Below are positions 43,296-52,814 of a stretch of 64,000 bases of DNA, piece by piece. Below the pieces are notes generated by a model that was not told where the DNA came from, ran no database searches, and saw only the letters and a list, made by a program, of their open reading frames with translations. This stretch comes from Pseudorhodoferax sp. Leaf265 (GTDB lineage: Bacteria > Pseudomonadota > Gammaproteobacteria > Burkholderiales > Burkholderiaceae_C): positions 62,001-126,000 of the forward strand of contig NZ_LMMT01000023.1 of assembly GCF_001422365.1 (NCBI RefSeq). Direction: 5' to 3'. Made by a program: the position numbers and the translations under genes. Position 1 is the first letter of the stretch; each line of letters opens with the position of its first letter.

Positions 43296-44798
43296 TCAGC
43301 CCGCGGCCGGCAGTTCGCGCCTGGAGAACAGGCGCCCCACCAGGCCCCATGCCAGCAGCGCCAGCGCAGCCGTGGTGATGGTGCCGACCAGGCCGTTGGC
43401 GAAGAACACGCCCATGGCGCCGTCGGACAGCAGCATGCTCTGGCGGAACGCGTCCTCGGTCTTGTCGCCCAGCACCATGGCCAGGATCAGCGGTGCGATC
43501 GGGTAGTCGAGCTTCTTGAACACGTAGCCCAGCACCCCGAAGGCCAGCGCAATGTACACGTCGGACATCTTGCCGCTGATGGTGTAAGCCCCGATCAGGC
43601 AGACCACGATGATCAGCGGCCCCACCACCGCGAACGGCGCGCGCAGGATGGACGAAAACAGCGGGATCGTCGCCAGCACCAGCACCACGGCCACGATGTT
43701 GGCCACGTACATGGACGAGATCAGGCCCCAGACGAACTCGGGCCGCTCGATGAACAGCATGGGACCGGGCTGCAGGCCCCAGATCATGAGACCGCCCATC
43801 ATCACGGCCGCCGTGGCCGAACCCGGCACGCCCAGCGCGAGCATGGGCAGCAGCGCCGAGACGCCGGCCGAGTGGTCGGCCGCCTCGGGCGCGACCACGC
43901 CGTCGGGCTCGCCCTTGCCGAAGTTGGCGCGGCGCTTGGAGAAGCGCTTGGCCAGCCCGTAGGACATGAAGGACGCAGCCGTCGGCCCCCCCGGCGTGAT
44001 GCCCATCCAGCAGCCCACGATGGTGGAGCGCACCAGCGTGACGGCATGGCTGGGCATCTTCTTGGCGGCATCCCAGACCACGCCCCAGCTCATGCGCGCC
44101 TTCAGGCCGTTGAACTTCAGGCCCTCCTCGATCGTGACCAGCAGCTCGCCGATGCCGAACAGGCCGACCACGGCCGCCAGGAAGGAGATGCCGCTGACCA
44201 GCGTGTCCGAGCCATAGGTCAGGCGGATCTCGCCCGACACGGTGTCCATGCCCACGGTGGCCAGGATCAGGCCGACCAGCAGCGAGGCCAGCGTCTTGAG
44301 CGGCGAGCCGCCCGAGACCAGGTAGCTGCAGAAGGTCAGCAGGTAGACCGCGAAGAACTCCGGCGGGCCGAACTTCAGCGCGAAGTCGGCGATCGCATTG
44401 GCGATCAGCGTGACCACGATGACGCCGGCCATGGCGCCGAAGCCGGCCGCCAGGAAGGCCGTGGCCAGCGCCTCGGGCGCGCGCCCGTTGCGGGCCATCG
44501 GGTAGCCGTCGAAGGTGGTCGCCACCGAGGACGGCTCGCCCGGGATATTGAACAGGATGGAGGTGGTCGATCCGCCGAACAGCGCGCCCCAGTACATGGA
44601 CGAGAGCAGGATGATGGCGGACACCGGGTCCATGGTGAAGGTCAGCGGCAGCAGCAGCGTGACGCCGTTGGGCGCGCCCAGGCCGGGCAGCACGCCGACC
44701 AGGATGCCGAGCAGCACGCCGCCGGCCATCAGCAGCACATGGTGCAGCGTCAGCGCGGTCTCGAAGCCGATGGCGAGGTAGTTGAGTTGGTCCAGCAT
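43296..44798 (-). CDS. tctA: tripartite tricarboxylate transporter permease TctA
   Basis: A 500-residue membrane protein with about eleven to twelve hydrophobic segments. Family landmarks are GVLPGLGAPNGVTLLLPLTF near residue 40, GGSTTSILFNIPGEPSSVAT near 75, and VGCWMGITPGGPTAASFMSY near 265. TctA is the large permease that moves the ligand delivered by TctC across the inner membrane, using an ion gradient. It lies 10 bases after the tctB stop. This is the only TctA in the window, so the six island binding proteins either use it or a distant copy. Confidence 0.93.
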   Translation of the reverse strand: MLDQLNYLAIGFETALTLHHVLLMAGGVLLGILVGVLPGLGAPNGVTLLLPLTFTMDPVSAIILLSSMYWGALFGGSTTSILFNIPGEPSSVATTFDGYPMARNGRAPEALATAFLAAGFGAMAGVIVVTLIANAIADFALKFGPPEFFAVYLLTFCSYLVSGGSPLKTLASLLVGLILATVGMDTVSGEIRLTYGSDTLVSGISFLAAVVGLFGIGELLVTIEEGLKFNGLKARMSWGVVWDAAKKMPSHAVTLVRSTIVGCWMGITPGGPTAASFMSYGLAKRFSKRRANFGKGEPDGVVAPEAADHSAGVSALLPMLALGVPGSATAAVMMGGLMIWGLQPGPMLFIERPEFVWGLISSMYVANIVAVVLVLATIPLFSSILRAPFAVVGPLIIVVCLIGAYTISGKMSDVYIALAFGVLGYVFKKLDYPIAPLILAMVLGDKTEDAFRQSMLLSDGAMGVFFANGLVGTITTAALALLAWGLVGRLFSRRELPAAG

Positions 44799-44808
44799 GG
44801 CGAAGCGA

Positions 44809-45303
44809 TCAGGCGGCGGTGCGCAGGGTGTCGAGCCAGTCTTCGAGCGGGCCGCGCGCCAGCGGCACGCCGAACCACAGTTCGAACACGGCGTACAGCA
44901 CCACGGCCGCGCCAAAGCCGATCAGCAGCGAGCGGCCCCAGCCGAAGCCGCCGTGCACGCGGCACATGTACAAAAGGAACAGCGCCGAGGCGAGGTAGAA
45001 GCCCAGGAAGGGCGCGGCCAGGGCCAGCACCACCGTGGGGCCGAACAGCGAGAACACGCGGCGCAGCTGCGTGCCGTCGGCAAAGGGGCCCTCCACCGGT
45101 TGGCGCACGGCCTGCACCAGCAGCAGCAGGCTCACCACCAGCAGCAAGATGGCCAGGCGCAGCGGGAAGTAGCCGGCCTGCGGGCCGGTGTCGCCCCAGC
45201 CCGAGGCCAGCTGCAGGCTGCCGTAGATGACGACCGCCGAGAAGGCGGCGAGAAGCCCGGCCATGGTCACTTCCATGGCCTGGCGGCGGATCGAGACCGG
45301 CAT
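44809..45303 (-). CDS. tctB: tripartite tricarboxylate transporter small membrane subunit TctB
   Basis: A 164-residue protein with four hydrophobic segments, as usual for TctB. GPQAGYFPLRLAILLLVVSL is the family stretch around residue 42, and the last helix reads LLIGFGAAVVLYAVFELWFG. TctB assists TctA in the inner membrane. The start ATG 45303 is 2 bases from the tctC stop, and the stop is 10 bases from the tctA start, so the three are cotranscribed. TctB is always poorly conserved, so context adds much of the confidence. Confidence 0.88.
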   Translation of the reverse strand: MPVSIRRQAMEVTMAGLLAAFSAVVIYGSLQLASGWGDTGPQAGYFPLRLAILLLVVSLLLLVQAVRQPVEGPFADGTQLRRVFSLFGPTVVLALAAPFLGFYLASALFLLYMCRVHGGFGWGRSLLIGFGAAVVLYAVFELWFGVPLARGPLEDWLDTLRTAA

Positions 45304-45305
45304 GT

Positions 45306-46316
45306 TCAGTCCTTGACGAGCCAGTCGTCCTTGGCGAACTGTGCTTTGTTCTTGGCCGCGTCGGCGGCGATGTAGTCCTTGAGCTTGGCGCCTGTCAGGA
45401 ACATCTCGGTCTGCAGGCCACGGGCCAGCCACTCCTTGAACTCGGGCTTCTCGCGCACCTGGGCCATCACGTTCTCGTAGTACTTCACCTGCTCGGGCGT
45501 GAGGCCGCCGGCGGCCCAGACCGTGCGCGGCATGTTGAAGGTGTCGATGGCGATGCCCGACTCCTTGCAGGTCGGCACGTCGGCGAAGCCCTTGCCGCCC
45601 TGCACCTTGCCGTCGATCTTCAGGCGTTCCTTGGTGAACACGCACAGCGGCTGCACCTTGCCGGCGCGCCAGTGCGAGACGTTCTCGGACGGGTTGTTCA
45701 GGTTGGCGTCCACATGCCCGCCCGACAGCTGGGCCGCGACCTCGCCGCCCGACTTGAACGGCACATAGGTCATCTGCACGCCGGTGGTCATCTCGATCTG
45801 GCGCGTGAGGATGTGGTCGGTGTCCTTGGACTGGGCGCCGCCCATCTTGATGCCGTTCGGCTTGGCGCGCGCCGCATCGATGAAGCCCTTGGCGTCCTTG
45901 TACGGGCTCTCGGCGTTGGACCACAGCAGGAACTCGTCCGCCGCCATGATGGCCACCGGCGTCATGGTCTCGATCTTGTAGCCCACCTTGGTGATCATGG
46001 GCATCAGGTAGGCCAGGTTGGTGGAGAACACCAGCTTGTTCGCATCGCCCTGCGAGGACTGCAGGTAGACCATGGCCTCGGAGCCGGCGCCGCCGCCCTT
46101 GTTGGTCACGATGATGGGCACGGGCATCAGCTTGTGCTTCTGCACAGTGGCCTGCACCACGCGGGCGAACTGGTCGGTGCCGCCGCCGGGGCCGGCGGTC
46201 ACGACGAACTCGACCGGGCGGGTCGGCTTCCAGTCGGCGGCCAGGGCCGGTGCGGCAGCGGCGAAAGCGCCGGCCACGGCGGCGGCCATGGCGAGGGTTT
46301 GGAACGGGGTGCGCAT
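45306..46316 (-). CDS. tctC: TctC substrate-binding protein of the sugar-acid transporter
   Basis: A 336-residue periplasmic binding protein with signal peptide ending AAAAPALA-A. It is clearly diverged from the island Bug proteins: FVVTAGPGGGTDQFARVV, VTNKGGGAGSEAMVYLQ and MTYVPFKSGGEVAAQLSGG. AGGAGA stands before the ATG on the minus strand. It is encoded directly upstream of tctB and tctA, the classical layout, so the transporter is complete. Its likely ligand is the same sugar acid that feeds OtnK and OtnC. Confidence 0.92.
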   Translation of the reverse strand: MRTPFQTLAMAAAVAGAFAAAAPALAADWKPTRPVEFVVTAGPGGGTDQFARVVQATVQKHKLMPVPIIVTNKGGGAGSEAMVYLQSSQGDANKLVFSTNLAYLMPMITKVGYKIETMTPVAIMAADEFLLWSNAESPYKDAKGFIDAARAKPNGIKMGGAQSKDTDHILTRQIEMTTGVQMTYVPFKSGGEVAAQLSGGHVDANLNNPSENVSHWRAGKVQPLCVFTKERLKIDGKVQGGKGFADVPTCKESGIAIDTFNMPRTVWAAGGLTPEQVKYYENVMAQVREKPEFKEWLARGLQTEMFLTGAKLKDYIAADAAKNKAQFAKDDWLVKD

Positions 46317-46341
46317 GTTGGTGTGTCTCCTGGTGAACGGG

Positions 46342-47733
46342 TCAGCGGGCGGGAAAGAAGGCGGCGTCCTGCTGCTGGCGCAGGCGCAACAGTTCGGAAT
46401 CCGGATCGATGGCGATGTCGTCGAAGCAGACCAGCTGGCCGGCGGCGATGTCGCGCACCAGGCGGTGGTTGCCGACCAGGTAGAACGGCGCGGGCGTGCC
46501 GGCGGCCAGCGGCGCGGCCGGCACCAGTTCGGCGGTCATGCCGTCGATGGTGTGGTGGTGGCCGCCCATGGCCAGCACCGTGCCGGCCGCAAGGGCCCGC
46601 GTGCTGCGCGCCACCAGATCCAGCCGCGGCTGCGGCATCTGCGCGCCGCTGGAGACGCCCAGCACGGCGGCATCGAGCACGCTGGTCATGGCCTCCAGGC
46701 CCAGCAGGTGGCGCGGGATGTAGACCATGGCGCGGCGCCGGTCGCGGCTCAGCACATGGCCCTTGCCCAGCAGCAGCTCCCAGGTCGGTGCGTCGTCGCA
46801 GCCGATCACCACGAACACGCCGCCGGCGAAGCTCAGCTCGTCGGGCCGGCGCAGGCAGTGGAACACGTCGATCGCACCGTCGCGTGCGAACAGGCCACCG
46901 TCGGCCTGGCTGGCGAACAGGTCGGGCACCTCGGCCGGCCGCGCGATCGGCGCGTGCAGCGGCGAGACGTCGGCCATCAGGCCGGTGCTGTTGGCCACCA
47001 CCTGCAGTTCGCAGAGGTCGGGCACGGCGCGCTGCGGCAGCGCGGCGCAGATCTCGGCACGGGCCTGCACGCGCGCGCCCACGGCGGCCTCGCCCAGGCC
47101 GAAATGCGCGCCGAAGCCCGGCACGGCGACCGCCTGGCCATTGCTGTGCATGGTCTCGGTGGCGGCGTCGAACACGAAGTCGTACTCGCTGGACTTGCCG
47201 GCCGACAGCACCGTGAAGCCCAGGGCCTGGGCCCAGGTCACGAGGCCGATCAGCAGCGCCGGCTGGTCGCCGTCCACCGGCGTGACCACGCGGCCCTTGG
47301 CGCGGGCCAGGCGCGACAGCTCGGGGCCGACCACGCTGTCCACCTCCTTGGAGGCCAGCGCGACATGCAGGCCGGCCTCGATCGCGAGGCGCGCATGGCG
47401 CGCACCGGCCTCGGGGTGGCCGGTGGCTTCCACCATCACCTGCAGCGGCAGGCCGAGCACGGTGGCCACGTCGCCGGCGGCAATGCACAGGCCCTGCTCC
47501 CAGGCCGCAGCGGCCTCGGCCGGCGTGTGACACTGCGCCACCTTGTCGGCCGCAAGGCCGATGGCAGCGAAGGCTTCGGCCGCGATGGCCGGCGTGAGAT
47601 CGACAGCCACGCGGGTGCTGACGGTGCGCACGCGGGTCGACTGGGCCAGGAAACTGCGGCCGAAGCCGCCGCTGCCGACGACGCACACCTCGATGGGCTG
47701 GGTGACGCCGGCGTATCGGTGAAGATGGTCCAT
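46342..47733 (-). CDS. homoserine dehydrogenase-like NAD(P)-dependent oxidoreductase with C-terminal SAF domain (COG4091 type)
   Basis: A 463-residue protein. Near the N terminus a Rossmann domain contains VCVVGSGGFGRSFLA, and around residue 120 there is the block VALASKEVDSVVGPEL, where homoserine dehydrogenases have a comparable ANKE-type segment. The C-terminal 90 residues form a SAF domain (STRALAAGTVLAMGGHH). The reaction of COG4091 proteins is not well defined. It is the first gene of the operon and takes the place where LtnD and OtnI would be expected, so it may supply the 3-oxo acid for OtnK. ATG 47733 has no strong ribosome site. Confidence 0.8.
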   Translation of the reverse strand: MDHLHRYAGVTQPIEVCVVGSGGFGRSFLAQSTRVRTVSTRVAVDLTPAIAAEAFAAIGLAADKVAQCHTPAEAAAAWEQGLCIAAGDVATVLGLPLQVMVEATGHPEAGARHARLAIEAGLHVALASKEVDSVVGPELSRLARAKGRVVTPVDGDQPALLIGLVTWAQALGFTVLSAGKSSEYDFVFDAATETMHSNGQAVAVPGFGAHFGLGEAAVGARVQARAEICAALPQRAVPDLCELQVVANSTGLMADVSPLHAPIARPAEVPDLFASQADGGLFARDGAIDVFHCLRRPDELSFAGGVFVVIGCDDAPTWELLLGKGHVLSRDRRRAMVYIPRHLLGLEAMTSVLDAAVLGVSSGAQMPQPRLDLVARSTRALAAGTVLAMGGHHHTIDGMTAELVPAAPLAAGTPAPFYLVGNHRLVRDIAAGQLVCFDDIAIDPDSELLRLRQQQDAAFFPAR

Positions 47734-47798
47734 GTGAATGCAGTTGGCGCGCCGAACAACGTTTCGGGCGCGCCGGGAAGAAGAATAGCGGTAGTTTG

Positions 47799-47866
47799 CA
47801 TGCACTTTGCACATTAAATCCGAGGGAAAACCCTTGGTTTGGCAATTCCAGACGTCAAAGTGCATG
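47799..47866. promoter_or_regulatory. inverted repeat between the dehydrogenase and GntR genes
   Basis: CATGCACTTTG (47799-47809) returns as its exact reverse complement CAAAGTGCATG (47856-47866), 46 bases apart, in the gap between the divergent dehydrogenase and GntR genes. Paired half-sites at this distance suit a regulator that loops or binds two boxes. The neighbouring GntR protein is the obvious candidate; this is inferred from position. Confidence 0.55.
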
Positions 47867-47894
47867 GACTTGGAGGTACAAGACGGATGTGGAC

Positions 47895-48665
47895 ATGGAA
47901 CAAGACACCCAGGTGACGGCCCCGCGCAAGGCGGCGGGCCGGGATGGCATGCGGACCGAGCAGGCGGCCGCCCGGCTGCGCACGCTGATCGTCGCGGGCG
48001 CGCTGACGCCGGGGCAGCGCCTGTCCGAGCGCGTGATCGCCGAACAGCTGGAGGGCGTCTCGCGCACACCGCTGCGCGAGGCCTTCAAGATCCTGGCGGC
48101 CGAGGGGCTGCTGACGCTGGAACCCAACCGCGGCGCCGTGGTCACGGCCCTGTCGCTGGCCGAGGTGGAGGCCGCCATCGAGGTGCTGATCGGCCTGGAG
48201 ACCATGGCGGCGGAGCCGGCCTGCGCGCACGTCACCGATGCCGAGCTGCAAGCCATCGGCGCGCTGCATGCGCGCATGGTGGCGGCCCATGCGGCAGGCG
48301 ACCTGATGTCCTACTTCGAAATCAACCAGGCCATTCACCAGTGCATGGTGGATGCCGCGCGCAACCCGGTGCTCTCGCGCATCTACGCGGCCGAGTGCGC
48401 GCGCATCCGGCGCTACCGCTACGCCGGCAACCAGCAGGCCGGCCGCTGGCGCCAGGCCGTGCAGGAGCACGGCGAGATGCTGGCCGCGCTGCGCGACCGC
48501 GCCGGCCCGCTGTTGCGCGAGATGCTGCGCAAGCACCACAAGGGCGGCTGGGCCGTGTCGCGTCTGGTGCTGCAGGAAGACCCGCTCACCAATGGCGCGC
48601 AGACCGCCAGGCCGGCGCGGCGGCGGCCGCGCGGGGGCAGCGCGCCCTCCTCCGCAGCCGCCTGA
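47895..48665 (+). CDS. GntR family transcriptional regulator, FadR/FCD subfamily
   Basis: A 256-residue regulator. The winged helix-turn-helix (about 20-85) has [20 protein letters not shown] and [20 protein letters not shown]. The FCD domain (about 95-230) has the metal- and ligand-binding histidines in [15 protein letters not shown] and [12 protein letters not shown]. The tail is a poorly conserved basic stretch rich in Pro and Ala. The gene is divergent from the sugar-acid operon and most likely controls it in response to the acid or a metabolite. Confidence 0.9.
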   Translation: MEQDTQVTAPRKAAGRDGMRTEQAAARLRTLIVAGALTPGQRLSERVIAEQLEGVSRTPLREAFKILAAEGLLTLEPNRGAVVTALSLAEVEAAIEVLIGLETMAAEPACAHVTDAELQAIGALHARMVAAHAAGDLMSYFEINQAIHQCMVDAARNPVLSRIYAAECARIRRYRYAGNQQAGRWRQAVQEHGEMLAALRDRAGPLLREMLRKHHKGGWAVSRLVLQEDPLTNGAQTARPARRRPRGGSAPSSAAA

Positions 48666-48858
48666 GCGCACCGTTGCCGCGCCCCGCGGTAGCGCCCTTG
48701 GCGGTCGCGCCCGTCCCGTGCCGTCCTACAGACGCACCTGCGCCGGTACCGCAGACTGCCCGCGACTGACGGCACAGGCCAGCCTGTGCCGTCCCGGACC
48801 GCGGTGTTGCCATGGGCTCGGCCGCGGACAGAAGCACCCCTCTTGGAACGGGAAGGCC

Positions 48859-50463
48859 ATGGCAGTCCACAAAACGGCACCAGTGCGGGTGGCCGACACC
48901 GCAAACGGTGACATCAGCAAGGAAGGGCACAACATCTTCTTTGCCGCCGTGCAGACCACGCGCATGCCCATGCTCGTGACCGATCCGCACCGGCCGGACA
49001 ATCCCATCGTCTTTGCCAATCCGGCTTTCCTCGAAATGACGGGCTACTCGGCCGGCGAGATCATCGGCAGCAACTGCCGCTTCCTGCAGGGGCCCGAGAC
49101 CGACCGCGCGATCGTGACGCAGGTCCGCCAGGCCATCGCCCAGCGGCGCGAGATCGCGGTGGAGCTGGTGAACTACAAGAAGGACGGCTCGGCCTTCTGG
49201 AACGCCTTGTTCATCTCACCCGTGCTCAACGAGTCCGGCGAGCTGACCTACTTCTTCGCCTCCCAGCTCGACGTGAGCCGGCGCCGCGACGCCGAGGAAG
49301 GCCTGCGCCAGGCGCAGAAGATGGAGGCGCTGGGCCAGCTGACCGGCGGCATCGCGCACGACTTCAACAACCTGCTGCAGGTCATGCTGGGACACATGGA
49401 CATCGTGGAACGCGCCCTCGCCGCGCCCCGGCCGGAGCGCGACAAGATGGCCCGCAGCCTGGCCAGCGCGCGGGTTGCCGCGGAACGGGCCAGCACCCTC
49501 ACGCAGCAGCTGCTGGCCTTCTCGCGCAAGCAAAAGCTCCATGGCCGGGTGGTGAACCTCAACACCTTCGTGGAGTCGACGCTGGACCTGGCGCGGCAGT
49601 CGCTGGCCGGCGCAGCGCTGCGCGTGGACCTGGCCAGACCCCTGTGGAACAGCCGCATCGACCCGACGCAGATGGAGGTCGCGTTCCTCAACATCTACCT
49701 CAATGCGCGGGATGCGCTGCAGGGGCGGCCCGCGCCGCAGTTCAGCATCCAGACCAGGAACGTGGAGGTCGAAGCCAGTACCCAGGCCAGCTTCGACGAA
49801 CTCCTGCCGGGACGTTACGTCAGCGTGTCCTTCACCGACAACGGCGTGGGCATGCCGCCGGCCGTGGCAGCGCGCGTGATGGACCCCTTCTTCACGACCA
49901 AGGAGGAAGGAAAAGGGACCGGGCTCGGCCTGTCCATGGTCTACGGCTTCGCCCGGCAATCGGGGGGCATCGTGCGCATCTACTCCGAGGACGGCGTGGG
50001 CACCACCGTGCGCATGTACTTTCCCGCGGCCGACGAATCGGCCGAACGCGAGGCGCCGCAACCCGTGCAGCCAAGGCGCCGCGGCTCGGAGCGGCTGCTG
50101 ATCGTGGACGACCGCCAGGACGTGGCCAACCTGGCCCAGCTGATGCTGGAGGAATACGGCTATAGCGCGCAGGTGTGCTACAGCGCCGCCGAGGCGCTGT
50201 CCATCCTGGAGCAGCACCGCTTCGACTTGCTGCTGACCGACCTCGTGATGCCGGGCGGCATGAACGGGGTGATGCTGGCCCGCGAGGCCAAGCGGCGCTG
50301 GCCATCCATGCAAAGCCTGTTGATGACGGGCTACGCCGAGAGTTCGATCGAACGCACCGACGTGGGCGGCAGCGAGCTGCCAGTCATTTCCAAGCCCTTC
50401 CTGCCGCAGGACCTGGCCCGCAAGGTCCGGCAGGTGCTCGACGGCCCGAGCGGTGTCGAGTAG
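48859..50463 (+). CDS. LOV-domain hybrid histidine kinase with receiver domain (blue-light sensor)
   Basis: A 534-residue soluble protein: LOV domain (about 25-140), HisKA (about 150-220), HATPase (about 260-385) and receiver (about 410-530). The LOV signature [15 protein letters not shown] carries the flavin-adduct cysteine Cys73, so the domain should bind FMN and respond to blue light. His167 in [11 protein letters not shown] is the phosphosite; [12 protein letters not shown] is the G2 box; Asp461 in [10 protein letters not shown] is the receiver Asp. No membrane segment is present. An adjacent second hybrid kinase may work with it. Confidence 0.9.
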   Translation: MAVHKTAPVRVADTANGDISKEGHNIFFAAVQTTRMPMLVTDPHRPDNPIVFANPAFLEMTGYSAGEIIGSNCRFLQGPETDRAIVTQVRQAIAQRREIAVELVNYKKDGSAFWNALFISPVLNESGELTYFFASQLDVSRRRDAEEGLRQAQKMEALGQLTGGIAHDFNNLLQVMLGHMDIVERALAAPRPERDKMARSLASARVAAERASTLTQQLLAFSRKQKLHGRVVNLNTFVESTLDLARQSLAGAALRVDLARPLWNSRIDPTQMEVAFLNIYLNARDALQGRPAPQFSIQTRNVEVEASTQASFDELLPGRYVSVSFTDNGVGMPPAVAARVMDPFFTTKEEGKGTGLGLSMVYGFARQSGGIVRIYSEDGVGTTVRMYFPAADESAEREAPQPVQPRRRGSERLLIVDDRQDVANLAQLMLEEYGYSAQVCYSAAEALSILEQHRFDLLLTDLVMPGGMNGVMLAREAKRRWPSMQSLLMTGYAESSIERTDVGGSELPVISKPFLPQDLARKVRQVLDGPSGVE

Positions 50464-50547
50464 GCCGCAGGCCCGGCACGGCCGCACTACCATGCCGCAC
50501 CGGCCGACCCGCCCGGCACCGGCAGACCAGCCACGGAAGCGCCCTCC

Positions 50548-52644
50548 ATGAATGCAACACGCAGCGGTGTTCCGCACAGCGACATGTCGCTCGAAGACCG
50601 CGAGGAGCAACTGCGGCTGGCCGTCGACGCGGCCGAAGTCGGCCTGTGGGACGTGGAGGTCGTCACCGGCACGCTGTACTGGCCGGCGCGGGTCAAGGCC
50701 ATGTTCGGCATTTCTGCCGATGCGCCGGCCACCCTGGATGACTTCGTCTCCGGCCTGCATCCGGAGGACTGCGACGCGGTGCTCCAAGCCTTCGCCGACG
50801 CCCAGGACCCCGCGCTGCGCGCGATCTACGACGTGGAGTACCGCACGGTCGGCAAGGAAGACGGGGTGGTGCGCTGGGTCGCCGCCAAGGGCCGGGGCCT
50901 GTTCGACGAGGCCGGCATCTGCAGGCGGGCGATCGGCACGGCCATCGACATCACCCGGCGCAAGGAGGCCGAAGCCCTGCAGCGCATCGCGCAGCAGCGC
51001 CTGCACCTGCTGGACCGCATCGAGCGCGCCACCCGAACGCTGACCGATCCCGGCGAGGTCATGCAGGTCACCACCCGGCTGCTGGGCGAACACCTGGATG
51101 CGACGCGCTGCGCCTACGCCGACGTGGCGGCCGACAACAACCGCTTCACGATCCGCAGCGACTGGTCGCGCCCCGGCGTGCCCTCCAGTGTCGGCGTCTA
51201 CACGCTCGACCTGTTCGGGCCGCAGGCCACCTCCAACCTGCGCAACGGCCGGCACCTGGTCGTGCACGATGTCGATGCCGAGCTGGGCGACGAAGGCGGC
51301 GGCCGCATGTTCAACGCCATCGGCATCAAGGCCATCGTCTGCGCCGGCCTGGTCAAGGCCGGCCGGCTGGTGGCGATGATGGCCGTTCACCAGGCGCATC
51401 CGCGCCGCTGGACCGAGGACGACCTGCGCATCATCACGGACGTGGTCGACCGCTGCTGGGTCCACATCGAGCGGGTGCGCGACGCCGCGGCCCTGCGCGA
51501 CCAGGACCGCCGCAAGGACGAGTTCCTGGCCACGCTGGCGCACGAGCTGCGCAACCCCATTGCCCCGATGCTGTTCTCCCTGGCCCTGCTCCAGCGCACA
51601 CAGGTCGCCGAGGACCAGGCGCGCTCGCGCGCCGTCATCGAGCGGCAGGCCAGGCACCTGGTGCGGCTGATCGACGACCTGCTGGACGTCTCCCGCATCA
51701 ACCGCGGCCTGGTCGAACTCAAGCGCGAGGTCGTCGCGCTGGGACCGCTCGTGGCCCAGGCCCTGGAAGCCGTCACGCCGGCCATGGAGCGCGCCCGGCA
51801 CCGGCTCTCCGTGCAGATTCCGGAGGCGCCCGCATGGATCGACGCAGACCCGGCCCGCGTGGTGCAGGCCGTGACCAACCTGCTGACGAACGCCGCCAAG
51901 TACACGCCCGACCAAGGCGAGATCCGCCTGTCGGTCAGGGTGGCGGACGGGAAGGCGCACATCGCGCTGGCGGACAACGGCCTGGGCATCGACCCGGGGG
52001 ACCACGACCGCGTCTTCGAGATGTTCACGCAGTTGCCGCACACCGGCAAGAAGGCCCATGGCGGGCTGGGCATCGGCCTGTCGCTCGTCAAGCGCCTGGT
52101 GGACATGCACGGCGGTGCCGTCGGCGTGCGCAGTGCCGGGCTCCACCAGGGCAGCACGTTCTGGATCGAACTGCCGCTGGCGGCAGCGCCACAGGTTGCC
52201 GCGACGGCAGCGGGCAGCCGCGGCACCGTGCAGCCCAAGGGGCGCGTGCTGGTGGTCGAAGACAACGTCGATGGACTGGCTGCACTGGTGGAACTCATCG
52301 AAGCGGAAGGCCACGCCGTGCGGGGCGCGCCCGACGGCCCCCGTGCGCTGGAAACCGCCGCGCAGTGGCCGCCGGACATCGTGCTGCTGGACCTGGGGCT
52401 GCCGCAGATGGACGGCTACGAGGTGGCGGCACGGATGCGCCAGGACCTGGGCCTCGCTCAGGCACGCATCGTGGCGCTGACCGGCTGGGGCACCCAGCGC
52501 GACCGCGAGAGAACGGCGGCGGCCGGCTTCGACGCCCACCTGACGAAGCCGGTGGCGCCCGACGACCTGCTCGAACTGCTGGGCCGCTGGCTCACGCCGC
52601 AGCCACCGGCACGCAGCACGCTGCGCCACGACGGGTCTGCATGA
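50548..52644 (+). CDS. PAS-GAF hybrid histidine kinase with receiver domain
   Basis: A 698-residue soluble protein: PAS (about 15-145, LRLAVDAAEVGLWDVEVVTG), GAF (about 155-310, EHLDATRCAYADVA), HisKA with His332 in TLAHELRNPIAPM, HATPase with NLLTNAAKYTPDQG and GLGIGLSLVKRLVDMHGG, then a receiver with Asp615 in VLLDLGLPQMDGY. The PAS part has no LOV cysteine motif. The GAF ligand is not obvious. It follows the LOV kinase by 84 bases on the same strand; both end in receivers, so the two may exchange phosphate with a shared partner that is not in the window. Confidence 0.88.
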   Translation: MNATRSGVPHSDMSLEDREEQLRLAVDAAEVGLWDVEVVTGTLYWPARVKAMFGISADAPATLDDFVSGLHPEDCDAVLQAFADAQDPALRAIYDVEYRTVGKEDGVVRWVAAKGRGLFDEAGICRRAIGTAIDITRRKEAEALQRIAQQRLHLLDRIERATRTLTDPGEVMQVTTRLLGEHLDATRCAYADVAADNNRFTIRSDWSRPGVPSSVGVYTLDLFGPQATSNLRNGRHLVVHDVDAELGDEGGGRMFNAIGIKAIVCAGLVKAGRLVAMMAVHQAHPRRWTEDDLRIITDVVDRCWVHIERVRDAAALRDQDRRKDEFLATLAHELRNPIAPMLFSLALLQRTQVAEDQARSRAVIERQARHLVRLIDDLLDVSRINRGLVELKREVVALGPLVAQALEAVTPAMERARHRLSVQIPEAPAWIDADPARVVQAVTNLLTNAAKYTPDQGEIRLSVRVADGKAHIALADNGLGIDPGDHDRVFEMFTQLPHTGKKAHGGLGIGLSLVKRLVDMHGGAVGVRSAGLHQGSTFWIELPLAAAPQVAATAAGSRGTVQPKGRVLVVEDNVDGLAALVELIEAEGHAVRGAPDGPRALETAAQWPPDIVLLDLGLPQMDGYEVAARMRQDLGLAQARIVALTGWGTQRDRERTAAAGFDAHLTKPVAPDDLLELLGRWLTPQPPARSTLRHDGSA

Positions 52645-52814
52645 AGCGTCGCGTGCGGGTGCTGGTCTGCCTGGCCGGTTCTGCCGGGGCGGACGTGCCG
52701 TGGTTCACATCGTCGGCAATCGCAACGATCCAGACGCCGACACCACCGGCGTGAACCCGATCGCGGTCGCGCGCGCGGCAGGCCGCGCTGCGCCCGCGCC
52801 GCGGCGTCCGCATG

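Noticed and set aside
49216..52629. Open frame of 1137 codons opposite the two hybrid kinases
   Set aside because: Again aligned with both sense genes and explained by absence of TTA, CTA and TCA codons. The sense genes have full kinase motifs.
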